Shown here: positions 17,567-27,734 of the stretch, piece after piece | Position numbering within the stretch: the first letter of the stretch is position 1 | Layout of the letters: every line of letters begins with the position of its first letter | Source: an uncultured Bacteroidales bacterium | GTDB taxonomy: Bacteria > Bacteroidota > Bacteroidia > Bacteroidales > Muribaculaceae | DNA: 64,000 bases | Reading direction: 5' to 3' | Assembly: GCA_902768435.1 (NCBI GenBank) | Contig: CACXLJ010000010.1 | Span: forward strand, 1-64,000 | The notes under the pieces: generated by a model | What the model saw: the letters and a program-made list of their open reading frames with translations, nothing else | Database searches by the model: none | Told to the model about the DNA's origin: nothing | Translations under genes and position numbers: made by a program

Positions 17567-17596
17567 TCATGAGAGTTATTCAAATATTGAAATCAC

Positions 17597-18517
17597 TTAT
17601 TTGATAACTTTTGTACTGGCCTTGGTGCCGTCGGTGTAAGTGGTAACCACGATGTTCACGCCGTCGAAGGGCTTGCTGCTCTCGATGCCAGCCATGTTCA
17701 CATACTTCACGCCAGCCACTTGCTTGTTAACATCCACATCATTCACAGCGGTTGAAATGGAAGTGCTCACTGTGAGCTTGTCCATAACAAAGTAGGTGGG
17801 AGTGTTGATGCCATAGTTACCCTTGTCAGATGAATCCATGGTGAAGAAGATTCCACTCACCTGGCCCAGTGCACTCATATCAAACCACGTCCAGTCGGTG
17901 ATGCCAGAGAACTGACCGTTGTGGAAACCACAGAGTTCAATCTCGGCAGTGCCGGTCTCGGCGCCGGTCTCGTCTACACCATGAGCAATGAGCTTGAAGT
18001 AGTCACCTTCCTGATTGAAGGGGCGTCCAAAGCTGTTTTCATCGGCACAGCAGTAATAGGCATAGGCAGTGTTGTTGACATACATGCCTTTCACAAAGTA
18101 GGTGTTGCCATCATCAAACATCACCTTGGCGCCTTCGGGGCCATAGAATTCTCCCCAATAGCACAGCATGTAAGGCTGCTCGGGATTCACACTGCCATCG
18201 GCATTCATGCCACCGCCGGCTATATTGCTCCACTGGTGCTCCAGTCCGCCGGTTGCGTTGTAGTCGCTCTTGCAAACGGTGAAACCATCCCAGTATGCAC
18301 CACCCCAGCTGCTGCCTTCACCATGAATATGACTGAGCAGGAAAGGAGGGAATTCGAACCACTCGTAAGTGTCGTCGTAGGTCTCGTTGATGAACTCATT
18401 CTCACCGAAGTTGAGCGTTTCAGGGATAACAGGATTGCTGAGGTCGAGGACGATGTCGGCGGCCCATGCACTTGCTGCCATGCACAGGGCAGCGATCAAA
18501 GTAAATGTTTTCTTCAT
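17597..18517 (-). CDS. DUF4465 secreted protein of the B12 locus
   Basis: 306 residues with a signal peptide (MKKTFTLIAALCMAASAWA). The sequence HIHGEGSSWGGAYWDGFTVC and TWFDMSALGQVSGIFF matches DUF4465, a jellyroll-like family. The C-terminal ~60 residues end in a Lys-rich tail like a sorting or anchoring segment. It is the last gene of the operon led by the cobalamin riboswitch, so a role in capturing corrinoids at the surface is likely. Whether it corresponds to the B12-binding BtuH proteins of Bacteroides is open. Spacing to the upstream gene is 31 nt. Confidence 0.75.
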   Translation of the reverse strand: MKKTFTLIAALCMAASAWAADIVLDLSNPVIPETLNFGENEFINETYDDTYEWFEFPPFLLSHIHGEGSSWGGAYWDGFTVCKSDYNATGGLEHQWSNIAGGGMNADGSVNPEQPYMLCYWGEFYGPEGAKVMFDDGNTYFVKGMYVNNTAYAYYCCADENSFGRPFNQEGDYFKLIAHGVDETGAETGTAEIELCGFHNGQFSGITDWTWFDMSALGQVSGIFFTMDSSDKGNYGINTPTYFVMDKLTVSTSISTAVNDVDVNKQVAGVKYVNMAGIESSKPFDGVNIVVTTYTDGTKASTKVIK

Positions 18518-18548
18518 AATTGATAATTATTTAAGTTACTAAATATAT

Positions 18549-19778
18549 TTAAGAATTCATGATAATATCGATGAGGGCAGTGATATCGCTCACATTCACA
18601 CGCGAGTCACGATTGACATCGCCCAGTTCGGCATCGGTGGGGGTATAGGCCATAATCATGTTGATGAGCGCCGAGATATCAAGCACATTCACAGCACCGT
18701 CGAGATTGACATCGCCCCTGATGAGCGAGAGTGCCTGTTGGGGATGCAGGTCGACTGCACCAGCCACCTCGGTCGAGGTCTCGCCAAGCCAGCCGCAATA
18801 CTGCAGAATGCCGGTATAGACCTTGACAAAGTCAATCTTATGAAGTCTTACATGACGACCTTCGCTATTCACTGCCCAGTCGATTTTGAAACCCTTGTTG
18901 GCTTTTTCGTAGGCCGAGGGGTCGTTGTAGGCATAATCATAGGCCCAATCGGTGCGATTGTCAACATAGCCCCAGTCATAGAAACGCTGCACCCAGTATT
19001 CAGTTGTGCCAGTACCCTCGTTTGCTGCATTACATGGCAACTTGGTACCCTCAAAGGTCAATGTCTCACCCTCAACCCATTGAGGCCAATAGCTTTGACG
19101 ATGGAAAGAGTTCTTGAAAACATATCCTTCTTGCAAACTGTCAACGCTATTGCAAGTCCAACGGATGTACTCGGTATCGATAATCGAACCTGTTCCAGGA
19201 ACTGGAGTCTTGTTTTCATCGGGTTTGTAATAGGTAATTGTAAAATGATGCTGCGTGCGAGGGTTGTCGTATTCGCTTCCGGCAAGCTCGTACCAGGGGT
19301 CATCGGGAATGCCGTTGCCGTTGATGTCACGGCTCACCATAACGATGCCAGGCTCGCTGCTGCCTCCTGAGGTCGAAGAGCCTTCGGCCTGAAAACCATT
19401 GCCGAAGATTTGCAGGTCATACTCATCTTTCACATTCACAACGGGATGGTCAAAACCGAAAATGACATAGCCACCAAAGGAACCCAGGCTTATCAGGCCC
19501 GGCTTCACATTGTGGGTCGTGTCGTTGACATAGACTATTGAGCCGTCGGGCATTTCCACCTCTTCGCTGGTAATCTTGGTGGTACCGCAAATGGCTTTTT
19601 CGGCTCGAGCAATGACACTGTCGCGAGGCTCGCCGACGACATAGCTGAAGGTGGGCATGGTATTGATGAACTGTCCAGGAGCAGGCACAAGGTCATAAAC
19701 CTTGGTGATGTAAGGCTTGTTCTGAGCACTTGCCAGGAGTGCCATCAGAGCTAAAGAGATTAGTAATGTTCGTTTCAT
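18549..19778 (-). CDS. secreted surface protein with C-terminal dockerin repeats
   Basis: 409 residues, signal peptide MKRTLLISLALMALLASAQ. A central domain carries DLQIFGNGFQAEGSS and ending IDFVKVYTGILQYCGWLGE, as in cell-surface proteins often found in Bacteroidota B12 loci. The last 60 residues hold two EF-hand-like dockerin repeats: GDVNLDGAVNVLDISALI and GDVNRDSRVNVSDITALI, with Asp/Asn at positions 1, 3, 5, 9 and 12. Lies between the DUF4465 and BtuG-like genes. Function unknown; probably helps bind cobamides outside the cell. Confidence 0.75.
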   Translation of the reverse strand: MKRTLLISLALMALLASAQNKPYITKVYDLVPAPGQFINTMPTFSYVVGEPRDSVIARAEKAICGTTKITSEEVEMPDGSIVYVNDTTHNVKPGLISLGSFGGYVIFGFDHPVVNVKDEYDLQIFGNGFQAEGSSTSGGSSEPGIVMVSRDINGNGIPDDPWYELAGSEYDNPRTQHHFTITYYKPDENKTPVPGTGSIIDTEYIRWTCNSVDSLQEGYVFKNSFHRQSYWPQWVEGETLTFEGTKLPCNAANEGTGTTEYWVQRFYDWGYVDNRTDWAYDYAYNDPSAYEKANKGFKIDWAVNSEGRHVRLHKIDFVKVYTGILQYCGWLGETSTEVAGAVDLHPQQALSLIRGDVNLDGAVNVLDISALINMIMAYTPTDAELGDVNRDSRVNVSDITALIDIIMNS

Positions 19779-19801
19779 ATCGTATTTCAGTTAATCTGTA
19801 A

Positions 19802-20974
19802 TTATTTTTCGTTAATATTGTCTCCGAGAAACGCGAAATGGGCAGGAATGTCGCCAGTGCGCACATCCCACTGCTTCACGCCCTGAGGACTGAAGCAATA
19901 GAGGCGGCCCGGGGAGATGTAATCCTTGGCATCGGTCACATAAATGTCCTTGGTGATGGGGTTGACAGCAACACTGTAGGGCATTGCGATTTCGGCATCG
20001 GTGCCATCGGTGATGAAATTATTCGACACCTGCTCCAGTGTGGCCGTGTTGATAACAGCATAGGATATCTCGTTCTTCATTGTGACATAGCTGAACTGCA
20101 CGCCAATCACAAAAAGCGAGTCACCGTCCATCCACATGCTGCTCACGCTGGTGTCGAAGGTCTTGACGAGGCGGTTGTGACGCGTGTCGTAGGCAAACAG
20201 GCGGCTCTGGTTCTCGTAGTAGTCGCCACGCGACGAGATCCACAGCACGCCGCGCGGGTCGGCCTTACAGCACTGCAGATTGATTTCAATCTCGATGCGG
20301 TCAACCTCGGTGAACGAATCGATGTCGATGACCGAGATGGTGTTCTCGTAGTTGGGCACCATATAGCCCCCCGAGTTGGCGACATAGATTTTGCCATTGA
20401 CAATGTCCAGTTCATCGGGTTGGTAGCCCACAAGGCAGGTATCTACTACCTGAAGGGTGGCGGTATCGATTTTGGCCACATAGCCGCGCTGCTTGTAGTC
20501 GGGGGTGATGACCACAGGACCGGCATAGCTGGTGACATAGGCATAGCCGCCATAGAACTTGATGAAGCGACAATTGGGAATATCGATCTGGCCTATCTTT
20601 TTCACGGTTTTCTTGTCGATGACATCAATCTTGTTAGAGCAGTTGATCACGGCATAGAGCTTGGAGCCATAGATACCCAAGTCATTGCCCACATCGCCCA
20701 TCTCCTTGGGCACCGAAGGATTGGCCATGGCAAAGATGTTGCGCGAATAGCGGCCCGTGCGGAAGTTGTAATAGTCGAGCGTGGCCTTGTTCGAGCCCAT
20801 ATTGCCCTCGTTGAGCAGGTAAAAGCCTTGAACATCGGTAAACTGCGGCGTAGTAATCTCCACCTCCTCGGGGATGAAGATTAGCTGCTCTTCACGGCAA
20901 CCGGCAAGCACGACGAGCAGCGCAAAGAGCGTTGCTATGATGTTGTGACTGATATGTGATGTTTTGATTGTCAT
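19802..20974 (-). CDS. btuG: BtuG-like surface lipoprotein (beta-propeller)
   Basis: 390 residues with lipobox LAGC at residues 22-25 and an acidic REE following, which fits surface export. The rest is a propeller of about seven blades with repeats such as LYAVINCSNKIDVIDKKTVK and GKIYVANSGGY, matching the YncE/DUF5074 fold. In Bacteroides BtuG binds cobalamin with extreme affinity and caps BtuB. Here the gene overlaps btuB by 4 nt and lies under a cobalamin riboswitch, which makes the assignment firm at family level. Confidence 0.85.
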   Translation of the reverse strand: MTIKTSHISHNIIATLFALLVVLAGCREEQLIFIPEEVEITTPQFTDVQGFYLLNEGNMGSNKATLDYYNFRTGRYSRNIFAMANPSVPKEMGDVGNDLGIYGSKLYAVINCSNKIDVIDKKTVKKIGQIDIPNCRFIKFYGGYAYVTSYAGPVVITPDYKQRGYVAKIDTATLQVVDTCLVGYQPDELDIVNGKIYVANSGGYMVPNYENTISVIDIDSFTEVDRIEIEINLQCCKADPRGVLWISSRGDYYENQSRLFAYDTRHNRLVKTFDTSVSSMWMDGDSLFVIGVQFSYVTMKNEISYAVINTATLEQVSNNFITDGTDAEIAMPYSVAVNPITKDIYVTDAKDYISPGRLYCFSPQGVKQWDVRTGDIPAHFAFLGDNINEK

Positions 20975-23022
20975 AAGTCAAGTTTCAGAATAATACGGAA
21001 GTTGCGGCCTGGCATGGGATAGTTTTGAATCACATCATACTGCTGGTTGAAGATGTTGTTGAGTTCGCCAGTGACCTTGGCCTTGACCGCACCCATCGCA
21101 AACGAGTAGCTTGCGCTCAGGTCGTGGGTGTACCAGGGTTCCTCGTGGTTGGCGAGAATGTTGGCGCTGTTGTGGTAGCGCTCGCCCACATAGATGCAGC
21201 TGTAGTTGAAGTCAATCGACCTCCACGCCACATGCAGGGTGGCGCTGCCGCTGTGCCAGGGAATGTAGGCAATCTGGCCCTTGTAGGTGCCGCCGTCGAG
21301 CGTGTCGGCGGGGTTGGTGTAGTCGCGCGCCTTCTGGAAGGTGTAGTTGAGTCCGCCATCGAGCACGATGCCGTGAGGCAGCTTGAATGCCAGGCGAGCC
21401 GTTATATCGATGCCCACGATTTTCACCTTGCCTATGTTCATCATCATCCAGCGATATTGGCCAGTGCCTTTAGGAACAGCTATAATCTTGTCGCGCACAG
21501 TGTTGTAGTAGGCATCGGCCGTGAACTTCATGCCGCTCAGGTAGCCCGTGTTGTAGTAACGCTGATACATGAGTCCCACATTCCACTGTGTGGCATACTC
21601 GGGCTGCAGGCGTGCATTGCCTATATCGGTGTAATAAAGGTCGTTGAAGGTGGGCATGCGGAAGATGCGCTTGTAGAACGCGCGCAGGTTCAGGTCGTGA
21701 TGCTCAAAAGGCTGGAAACTGAGAAAGACAGCCGGTGTGAACTGGTTGAACTTCTTGCTGTGATGCTCAATGACCTGCTCGCCAAACCGCGACGAATAGC
21801 GGTCGTTGACAAAGGTGTAGAGGAGGCTTGCCTGACCCTTGAAGCGCCACCATGTGCGTGCCGTGGCAAGGGCGGCGAGCACGGTGTGCCTGATGGGATA
21901 GACAAAGTTCACCAGATTGGAGTTGAGATGATTCCACTTGTAATCGACGCTGATGTTCACATCCCAGTCGGGCATGATGTTGAACTTGTTGGCGCTGGAG
22001 ACATAGATCTCGTCTTGATGGAAAGTGTTGTCGATATACATGAGCGTGGTGTCGGGGTTGAGGTAGCGCATGTAGTCGCGCGCATACTTGCCATTGAGCA
22101 TCATCTCGTAACGCTCCGAAAGTTTCTTTTGCCAACTTCCCTGAACAAAGAAGTTGCGGTCCCATTGGCGCTGGGCAGTCTTCCACACATTGTTCACAAT
22201 GGCACCGGGGATGCCGCGCTCGCTGTCGTAGTAATAGAACTTGGCATTCCACTTGCCATTGGTGGGATAACCAAAAATAGCACCTTCGACACGCCATGAG
22301 TTGAGGTCGCCATTCTTGCGCACTGCCGTGGTGTCCCAGGCCACTACTCCATCGCTGAAACGCTTGCGGTAGCGAAAATGATACTGCCCGGTAGCATAGG
22401 TGTACTCGGCATTGATGAGCATGCTCACCGTGGGCGAGAACCTGTGCTCCCAGCGCAGCGAGGGATTGGCGAGGCCAAACGAGCCGGTGCGTATGGTGAT
22501 GTTGAGATTGTTGCGCTTGTCGCCCTCGAATCGCGGGCGGCGGGTGCGCAGATACACGGTGCCTGCCGAGCCATAGTCGCGGGCAGGCTGGAAAATCTCG
22601 CTCTTCTGCCCGTTATAAATCGATATTTCGCCTATGTTGTCGAGCGAGAAGCGCCCCAGGTCGATCTGCCCGTTCTGGGGGTTGCCAAGCTGAATGCCGT
22701 CGTAAAACACGCCCAGGTGATTGGTTCCCATCGAGCGGATGTCGATGGTCTTGATGCCGCCCACGCCGCCGTAGTCCTTGATCTGCACACCGGCAAAGTA
22801 GCGGATGGCATCGGCCACACTGTGACTATTGAGTCGCTCAAGCTGCTTGCCGTTAAGGGTTTGTGCAGGAATCACCTCACGGTAATACTTCTGGGCAAAC
22901 ACGGTGACATTGCTCAGGTACTGCATCGAGTCGAGGCGGCTGCGGGTCACGCTGGTTGAGTCTTGAGCCCAAGCGCCCACGACACACAACAGTGCTGCAA
23001 TATAGGTCAAAAAATGTCGCAT
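20971..23022 (-). CDS. btuB: TonB-dependent cobalamin receptor
   Basis: The ATG at 23022 gives 683 residues and a clean signal peptide (MRHFLTYIAALLCVVGAWAQ); a TTG frame from 23037 would begin closer to the riboswitch. A plug domain (HSVADAIRYFAGVQIKDYGG, IDIRSMGTNHLGVFYDG) is followed by a 22-strand barrel ending in NFRIILKLDL with the usual aromatic-poor Bacteroidota tail. It imports vitamin B12-type corrinoids across the outer membrane using TonB energy. The riboswitch upstream and BtuG-like gene downstream support the substrate. Confidence 0.92.
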   Translation of the reverse strand: MRHFLTYIAALLCVVGAWAQDSTSVTRSRLDSMQYLSNVTVFAQKYYREVIPAQTLNGKQLERLNSHSVADAIRYFAGVQIKDYGGVGGIKTIDIRSMGTNHLGVFYDGIQLGNPQNGQIDLGRFSLDNIGEISIYNGQKSEIFQPARDYGSAGTVYLRTRRPRFEGDKRNNLNITIRTGSFGLANPSLRWEHRFSPTVSMLINAEYTYATGQYHFRYRKRFSDGVVAWDTTAVRKNGDLNSWRVEGAIFGYPTNGKWNAKFYYYDSERGIPGAIVNNVWKTAQRQWDRNFFVQGSWQKKLSERYEMMLNGKYARDYMRYLNPDTTLMYIDNTFHQDEIYVSSANKFNIMPDWDVNISVDYKWNHLNSNLVNFVYPIRHTVLAALATARTWWRFKGQASLLYTFVNDRYSSRFGEQVIEHHSKKFNQFTPAVFLSFQPFEHHDLNLRAFYKRIFRMPTFNDLYYTDIGNARLQPEYATQWNVGLMYQRYYNTGYLSGMKFTADAYYNTVRDKIIAVPKGTGQYRWMMMNIGKVKIVGIDITARLAFKLPHGIVLDGGLNYTFQKARDYTNPADTLDGGTYKGQIAYIPWHSGSATLHVAWRSIDFNYSCIYVGERYHNSANILANHEEPWYTHDLSASYSFAMGAVKAKVTGELNNIFNQQYDVIQNYPMPGRNFRIILKLDL

Positions 23023-23042
23023 ATATCCGGGTTTCAATTATC

Positions 23043-23226
23043 AATTTGGCAGGTCTTCTGACTCGTTCCAGCCCTTATTCTCGTTCATCGCTCCTTCCCA
23101 CAGGCATCAAGGCGATGCCTTGCAGTGAAGCGGTGAGGGCTCAAGATTGGAACATACAGCAGCGCCGTCTGTTCAGGATTCTCACCTGATTCCCTTTTCA
23201 CTGAGCCACGCGGCTCAGCACCAAAT
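23043..23226 (-). ncRNA. cobalamin riboswitch
   Basis: On the minus strand the B12 box reads AGTCAGAAGACCTGCC (23048-23063), one of the best-conserved parts of cobalamin aptamers. Further 5' are GGGAATCAGGTGAGAATCC (about 23180-23200), a CTGTGGGAAGG element (about 23090-23100) and the closing GGTGC stem near 23222. The box lies only 25 nt before the btuB ATG and no intrinsic terminator is seen after it, so control is probably at translation. When B12 is plentiful the whole operon down to 17597 should be shut off. Confidence 0.95.
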
Positions 23227-23232
23227 CTGCCA

Positions 23233-23264
23233 CAAAATTACACATTATTCCGCTTATATGCAAA
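23233..23264 (-). promoter_or_regulatory. promoter of the B12 operon
   Basis: TTTG (complement of 23261-23264), a 20-nt spacer, then TAATTTTG (complement of 23233-23240): a full match to the Bacteroidota consensus. Transcription would start about 7 nt on, right at the riboswitch. Confidence 0.8.
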
Positions 23265-23337
23265 AAAATAATTCTAACCGCGCAAATCGTTCTATCACAC
23301 CATTCTTCTGCCATCCTGCAACGGCAGATTACCCCAT

Positions 23338-23370
23338 AAAAAAACAGAGCCGGCGTGAAAGCCGGCTCTG
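23338..23370 (-). terminator. terminator of the rpoBC operon
   Basis: cagagccggc and gccggctctg form a perfect 10-bp stem, followed on the minus strand by seven T. It lies 63 nt after the rpoC stop. Confidence 0.9.
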
Positions 23371-23432
23371 CAAGAGATATAAAGTGAAATGTTAGACAAA
23401 AGTCTTTTTCTAACTAACCACGCAAATGGTTA

Positions 23433-26400
23433 TCAGGGGTTGACGAGCTCGTCCTCAGTAACATCGGTGGTGATGCCTGCACGCGCGAATTCTTCCTTGT
23501 CGCCCACAATGAGTGACTGGTATTCGCGCAGACCGGTACCAGCGGGAATCAGGTGACCGCAAATCACGTTCTCCTTCATGCCCTCCAGGCGGTCGACCTT
23601 GCCATTGATAGCAGCCTCGTTGAGCACCTTGGTGGTCTCCTGGAACGAAGCAGCACTCATGAAGCTTGAGGTCTGCAGAGCAGCACGGGTGATACCTTGC
23701 AGAATCTGCTCACTGGTAGCGGGCACAGCATCGCGCACTTGCACGAGTTTGAGGTCGCGGCGCTTCAGGGCCGAGTTGATGTCGCGCAGCTTGCGGGCAG
23801 TGATAATCTGACCGGCTTGCACATCCATGCTGTCGCCAGCATTGGTTACCACCTTCTTGCCCCAGATGCGGTCGTTCTCGTCCATGAATTCGCGCTTGTC
23901 CACAATCTGCTGTTCCAGGAAGCGGGTGTCGCCCGGATCAAGGATGTTGACCTTGCGCATCATTTGGCGCACAATCACCTCAAAGTGTTTGTCGTTGATC
24001 TTCACACCCTGCAGGCGATACACATCCTGCACCTCGTTCACGATATAGTCCTGAACGGCTGTGGGGCCCTTGATGCGCAGGATGTCGGCAGGCGTGATGG
24101 CACCATCCGACAGGGGCGTACCGGCACGCACATAGTCGTTCTCCTGCACAAGAATCTGCTTCGAGAGAGGCACGAGATACTTCTTGACCTCGCCCACCTT
24201 CTTGTTGCGGACTTCAATCTCGCGGTTACCGCGCTTGATCTTGCCAAAGGTGACCTCACCATCGATTTCGCTGACGACAGCGGGATTCGACGGGTTACGG
24301 GCCTCGAAGAGCTCGGTAACACGGGGCAGACCACCGGTGATATCACCAGCACCACCCGACGATGCACGCGGAATCTTCACAAACACTTCGCCAGCGGTGA
24401 GTTCCTCGCCCTCGTTCTTCATGAGGTGTGCACCCACGGGGAGCGAATAGGTCTTGACCAGTTCGCCTGATTCGTCGTAGAGTTGAGCCTCGGGGATGCG
24501 CATGCGGTCTTTCGACTCAATCACAATCTTCTCGCTGTTGCCCGAGGTTTCGTCAACCTCGTCACGATAGGTAACACCCTCGACGAAGTTGTTGAACTTG
24601 AGCGTACCGCCCACCTCGCTGACAATAACAGCGTTGAAGGGGTCCCATACGCTAATCACATCGCCCTTCTTGACCATATCGCCCGACTTGTAGTAGAGCT
24701 TAGAACCATAAACGATGTTAGCGTGGGTAAGCACCATATTGGTATTGGGGTCGATGATGCTCATCTCGGCCATGCGACCGATAACCACATCAACGCCATC
24801 CTTATCTTTGACAGTGCGGAGTTCCTCGATTTCGAGGCGACCATCATATTTCGATGTCATGCTCGAAACGGCAGCGATGTTGCTTGCAACACCACCCACA
24901 TGGAAGGTTCGCAGTGTGAGCTGTGTACCAGGCTCGCCGATTGACTGTGCGGCGATAACGCCCACGGCCTCGCCCTTCTGCACCAGGCGATGGGTTGCCA
25001 GGTTGCGTCCGTAGCACTTGGCACACACACCACGCTTAGCCTCGCAGGTGAGGACGGAACGAATCTCGACCGACTCGATAGCCGAATCGTTGATTCGGTC
25101 GGCAGCTGCGTCGCTGATTTCTTCGCCCGACTTGACAATGACTTCGCCAGTGGTTGGGTCGATCACATCGTGCACCGAAATGCGGCCTACAATGCGCTCA
25201 CCCAGTGTGGCAACGACATCGTCGTTGTTCTTCACCTCACGGCAGACGAGTCCGCGCAGCGTACCACAGTCTTCCTCGGTAATGACCACATCGTGTGCCA
25301 CATCGACCAGACGACGAGTAAGATAACCAGCGTCGGCAGTCTTCAAAGCGGTATCGGCAAGACCCTTACGGGCACCGTGCGTTGAGATAAAGTACTCGAG
25401 CACGCTCAAGCCTTCCTTGAAGTTAGCAAGAATCGGGTTCTCGATAATCTGGTGTCCACCTTCAACACCCGACTTCTGCGGCTTGGCCATCAGACCACGC
25501 ATACCGGAGAGCTGACGAATCTGGTCCTTCGAACCACGAGCACCTGAGTCAAGCATCATGTACACCGAGTTAAAGCCCTGCTGGTCGGCACTGATCTGCT
25601 TCAAGAGGGTGTCGGTAATCTTGGCATTGACATGTGTCCAGATGTCGATCACCTGGTTATAACGCTCGTTGTTGGTGATAAAGCCCATGTTGTAGTTGTT
25701 CATCACTTCCTCGACCTGGGCATCGCCTTCCTTGATGAATTCGTCCTTTTCGGCAGGCACGAGCACATCGTCGAGATTGAACGACAGACCGCCCTTGAAT
25801 GCCATGTAGTAGCCCATGTTCTTCACATCGTCGAGGAACTTGGCCGAACGAGGCACACCGCAGGTGCGAATCACCTTGGTGATGATTCTCTTGAGCGACT
25901 TCTTGGAGATGAGTTCATTGATGTAACCCATTTCGTCGGGCACACAGTTATTGAACAGGATGCGGCCCATGCAGGTGTCGTTCACCATGCGGCTCACCTT
26001 GTTGCCCTCGCTGTCGGTTTCTTCAACACGCACCGAGATGATGGCATTCATGGCCACACGACCCTCGTTGAAGGCAATCTGAGCCTCCTCGGGTCCGTAG
26101 AACACGAGACCTTCGCCCTTGGCACCCTTGCGCAATTTGGTGATATAGTACAGTCCCAATACCATGTCCTGCGAAGGCACGGTGATGGGCTCGCCATTAG
26201 CGGGGTTCAGGATGTTGTGCGGCATGAGCATGAGCAACTGAGCCTCTACAATGGCCTCGTTGCCCAGCGGCAGATGCACAGCCATCTGGTCACCGTCGAA
26301 GTCGGCATTGAACGGCGTACAAGCCAGCGGGTGCAGCTGAATTGCCTTACCCTCGATGAGCTTGGGCTGGAATGCCTGAATACCGAGTCGGTGCAGTGTC

Positions 26401-27710
26401 GGTGCACGGTTGAGGAGCACGGGATGACCCTTCATCACATTCTCGAGGATATCCCAAACCACGGGTTCCTTGCGATCGACAATCTTCTTGGCGCTCTTCA
26501 CCGTCTTCACGATGCCGCGCTCAATGAGTTTGCGAATCACGAAGGGCTTGTAGAGCTCGGCTGCCATATCCTTGGGGATACCGCACTCGCCCATCTTGAG
26601 TTCAGGACCCACGACGATAACCGAACGGGCCGAGTAGTCGACACGCTTACCGAGCAGGTTCTGACGGAAGCGGCCTTGCTTACCCTTGAGGCTGTCGCTC
26701 AACGACTTGAGCGGACGGTTCGACTCGCTCTTCACAGCGCTTGACTTGCGCGAGTTGTCGAGCAGTGAGTCGACGGCTTCCTGAAGCATGCGCTTCTCGT
26801 TGCGCAGAATCACCTCGGGAGCCTTGATCTCGATGAGTCGTTTCAAACGGTTGTTGCGAATGATGACACGACGATAAAGGTCGTTGAGGTCGCTGGTGGC
26901 GAAACGGCCGCCATCGAGGGGCACAAGGGGACGCAATTCGGGAGGAATCACGGGAATCACCTTGAGAATCATCCACTCGGGGCGGTTGATATTCTTGGAG
27001 TCGCGGAACGATTCCACGACCTGGAGTCGCTTCAGGGCATCGGTCTTGCGCTGCTGCGAGTTCTCGCGGCTGGCGCGGTCACGCAGTTCGTACGACAAGC
27101 TGTCGAGGTCAAGTTCCACGAGCAGGTCGTAGATAGCCTCGGCACCCATTTTGGCCACAAACTTGTTGGGGTCAGTGTCTTCGAGCAGAGCATTCTCTCT
27201 GGGCAGCTTTTCCAGAATATCATTGTACTCATCTTCGCTCAGAAGGTCATACTTCTGAATGCCCTCGATGTTGCCTGGCTTGATGACGATATAGCGTTCG
27301 TAGTAGATGACAGAGTCGAGTTTCTTGGTAGGCAGGCCTAACAAGTAACCAATCTTATTGGGCAGAGAACGGAAATACCAGATGTGAGCCACAGGCACCA
27401 CAAGACTGATGTGTCCGCTGCGCTCGCGGCGCACCTTCTTCTCGGTAACCTCTACACCACAACGGTCGCACACGATGCCCTTGTAGCGAATGCGCTTGTA
27501 CTTGCCGCAATGGCACTCGTAGTCCTTGACAGGACCAAAGATGCGCTCGCAAAACAGGCCGTCGCGCTCTGGCTTATAGGTGCGATAGTTGATGGTTTCG
27601 GGCTTCAGAACCTCACCGAACGAGTTTTCAAGAATTTCGTCGGGGGAAGCGAGACCGATAGAGATTTTAGTGAAATTGCTCTTTATTTTATTGTCTTTTT
27701 TGAAAGCCAT
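23433..27710 (-). CDS. rpoC: RNA polymerase beta' subunit
   Basis: 1425 residues, as usual in Bacteroidota. Zinc site 1 is seen at CHCGKYKR...CDRCG (about 66-88), the catalytic Mg2+ loop is [12 protein letters not shown] (about 460-471), and the second zinc site is [13 protein letters not shown] (about 895). It forms the catalytic core with RpoB. It starts 24 nt after rpoB and is the last gene of the large expression operon, followed by a strong terminator. Confidence 0.99.
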   Translation of the reverse strand: MAFKKDNKIKSNFTKISIGLASPDEILENSFGEVLKPETINYRTYKPERDGLFCERIFGPVKDYECHCGKYKRIRYKGIVCDRCGVEVTEKKVRRERSGHISLVVPVAHIWYFRSLPNKIGYLLGLPTKKLDSVIYYERYIVIKPGNIEGIQKYDLLSEDEYNDILEKLPRENALLEDTDPNKFVAKMGAEAIYDLLVELDLDSLSYELRDRASRENSQQRKTDALKRLQVVESFRDSKNINRPEWMILKVIPVIPPELRPLVPLDGGRFATSDLNDLYRRVIIRNNRLKRLIEIKAPEVILRNEKRMLQEAVDSLLDNSRKSSAVKSESNRPLKSLSDSLKGKQGRFRQNLLGKRVDYSARSVIVVGPELKMGECGIPKDMAAELYKPFVIRKLIERGIVKTVKSAKKIVDRKEPVVWDILENVMKGHPVLLNRAPTLHRLGIQAFQPKLIEGKAIQLHPLACTPFNADFDGDQMAVHLPLGNEAIVEAQLLMLMPHNILNPANGEPITVPSQDMVLGLYYITKLRKGAKGEGLVFYGPEEAQIAFNEGRVAMNAIISVRVEETDSEGNKVSRMVNDTCMGRILFNNCVPDEMGYINELISKKSLKRIITKVIRTCGVPRSAKFLDDVKNMGYYMAFKGGLSFNLDDVLVPAEKDEFIKEGDAQVEEVMNNYNMGFITNNERYNQVIDIWTHVNAKITDTLLKQISADQQGFNSVYMMLDSGARGSKDQIRQLSGMRGLMAKPQKSGVEGGHQIIENPILANFKEGLSVLEYFISTHGARKGLADTALKTADAGYLTRRLVDVAHDVVITEEDCGTLRGLVCREVKNNDDVVATLGERIVGRISVHDVIDPTTGEVIVKSGEEISDAAADRINDSAIESVEIRSVLTCEAKRGVCAKCYGRNLATHRLVQKGEAVGVIAAQSIGEPGTQLTLRTFHVGGVASNIAAVSSMTSKYDGRLEIEELRTVKDKDGVDVVIGRMAEMSIIDPNTNMVLTHANIVYGSKLYYKSGDMVKKGDVISVWDPFNAVIVSEVGGTLKFNNFVEGVTYRDEVDETSGNSEKIVIESKDRMRIPEAQLYDESGELVKTYSLPVGAHLMKNEGEELTAGEVFVKIPRASSGGAGDITGGLPRVTELFEARNPSNPAVVSEIDGEVTFGKIKRGNREIEVRNKKVGEVKKYLVPLSKQILVQENDYVRAGTPLSDGAITPADILRIKGPTAVQDYIVNEVQDVYRLQGVKINDKHFEVIVRQMMRKVNILDPGDTRFLEQQIVDKREFMDENDRIWGKKVVTNAGDSMDVQAGQIITARKLRDINSALKRRDLKLVQVRDAVPATSEQILQGITRAALQTSSFMSAASFQETTKVLNEAAINGKVDRLEGMKENVICGHLIPAGTGLREYQSLIVGDKEEFARAGITTDVTEDELVNP

Positions 27711-27734
27711 TATTGTAGAATTAAGAGACCGTTA

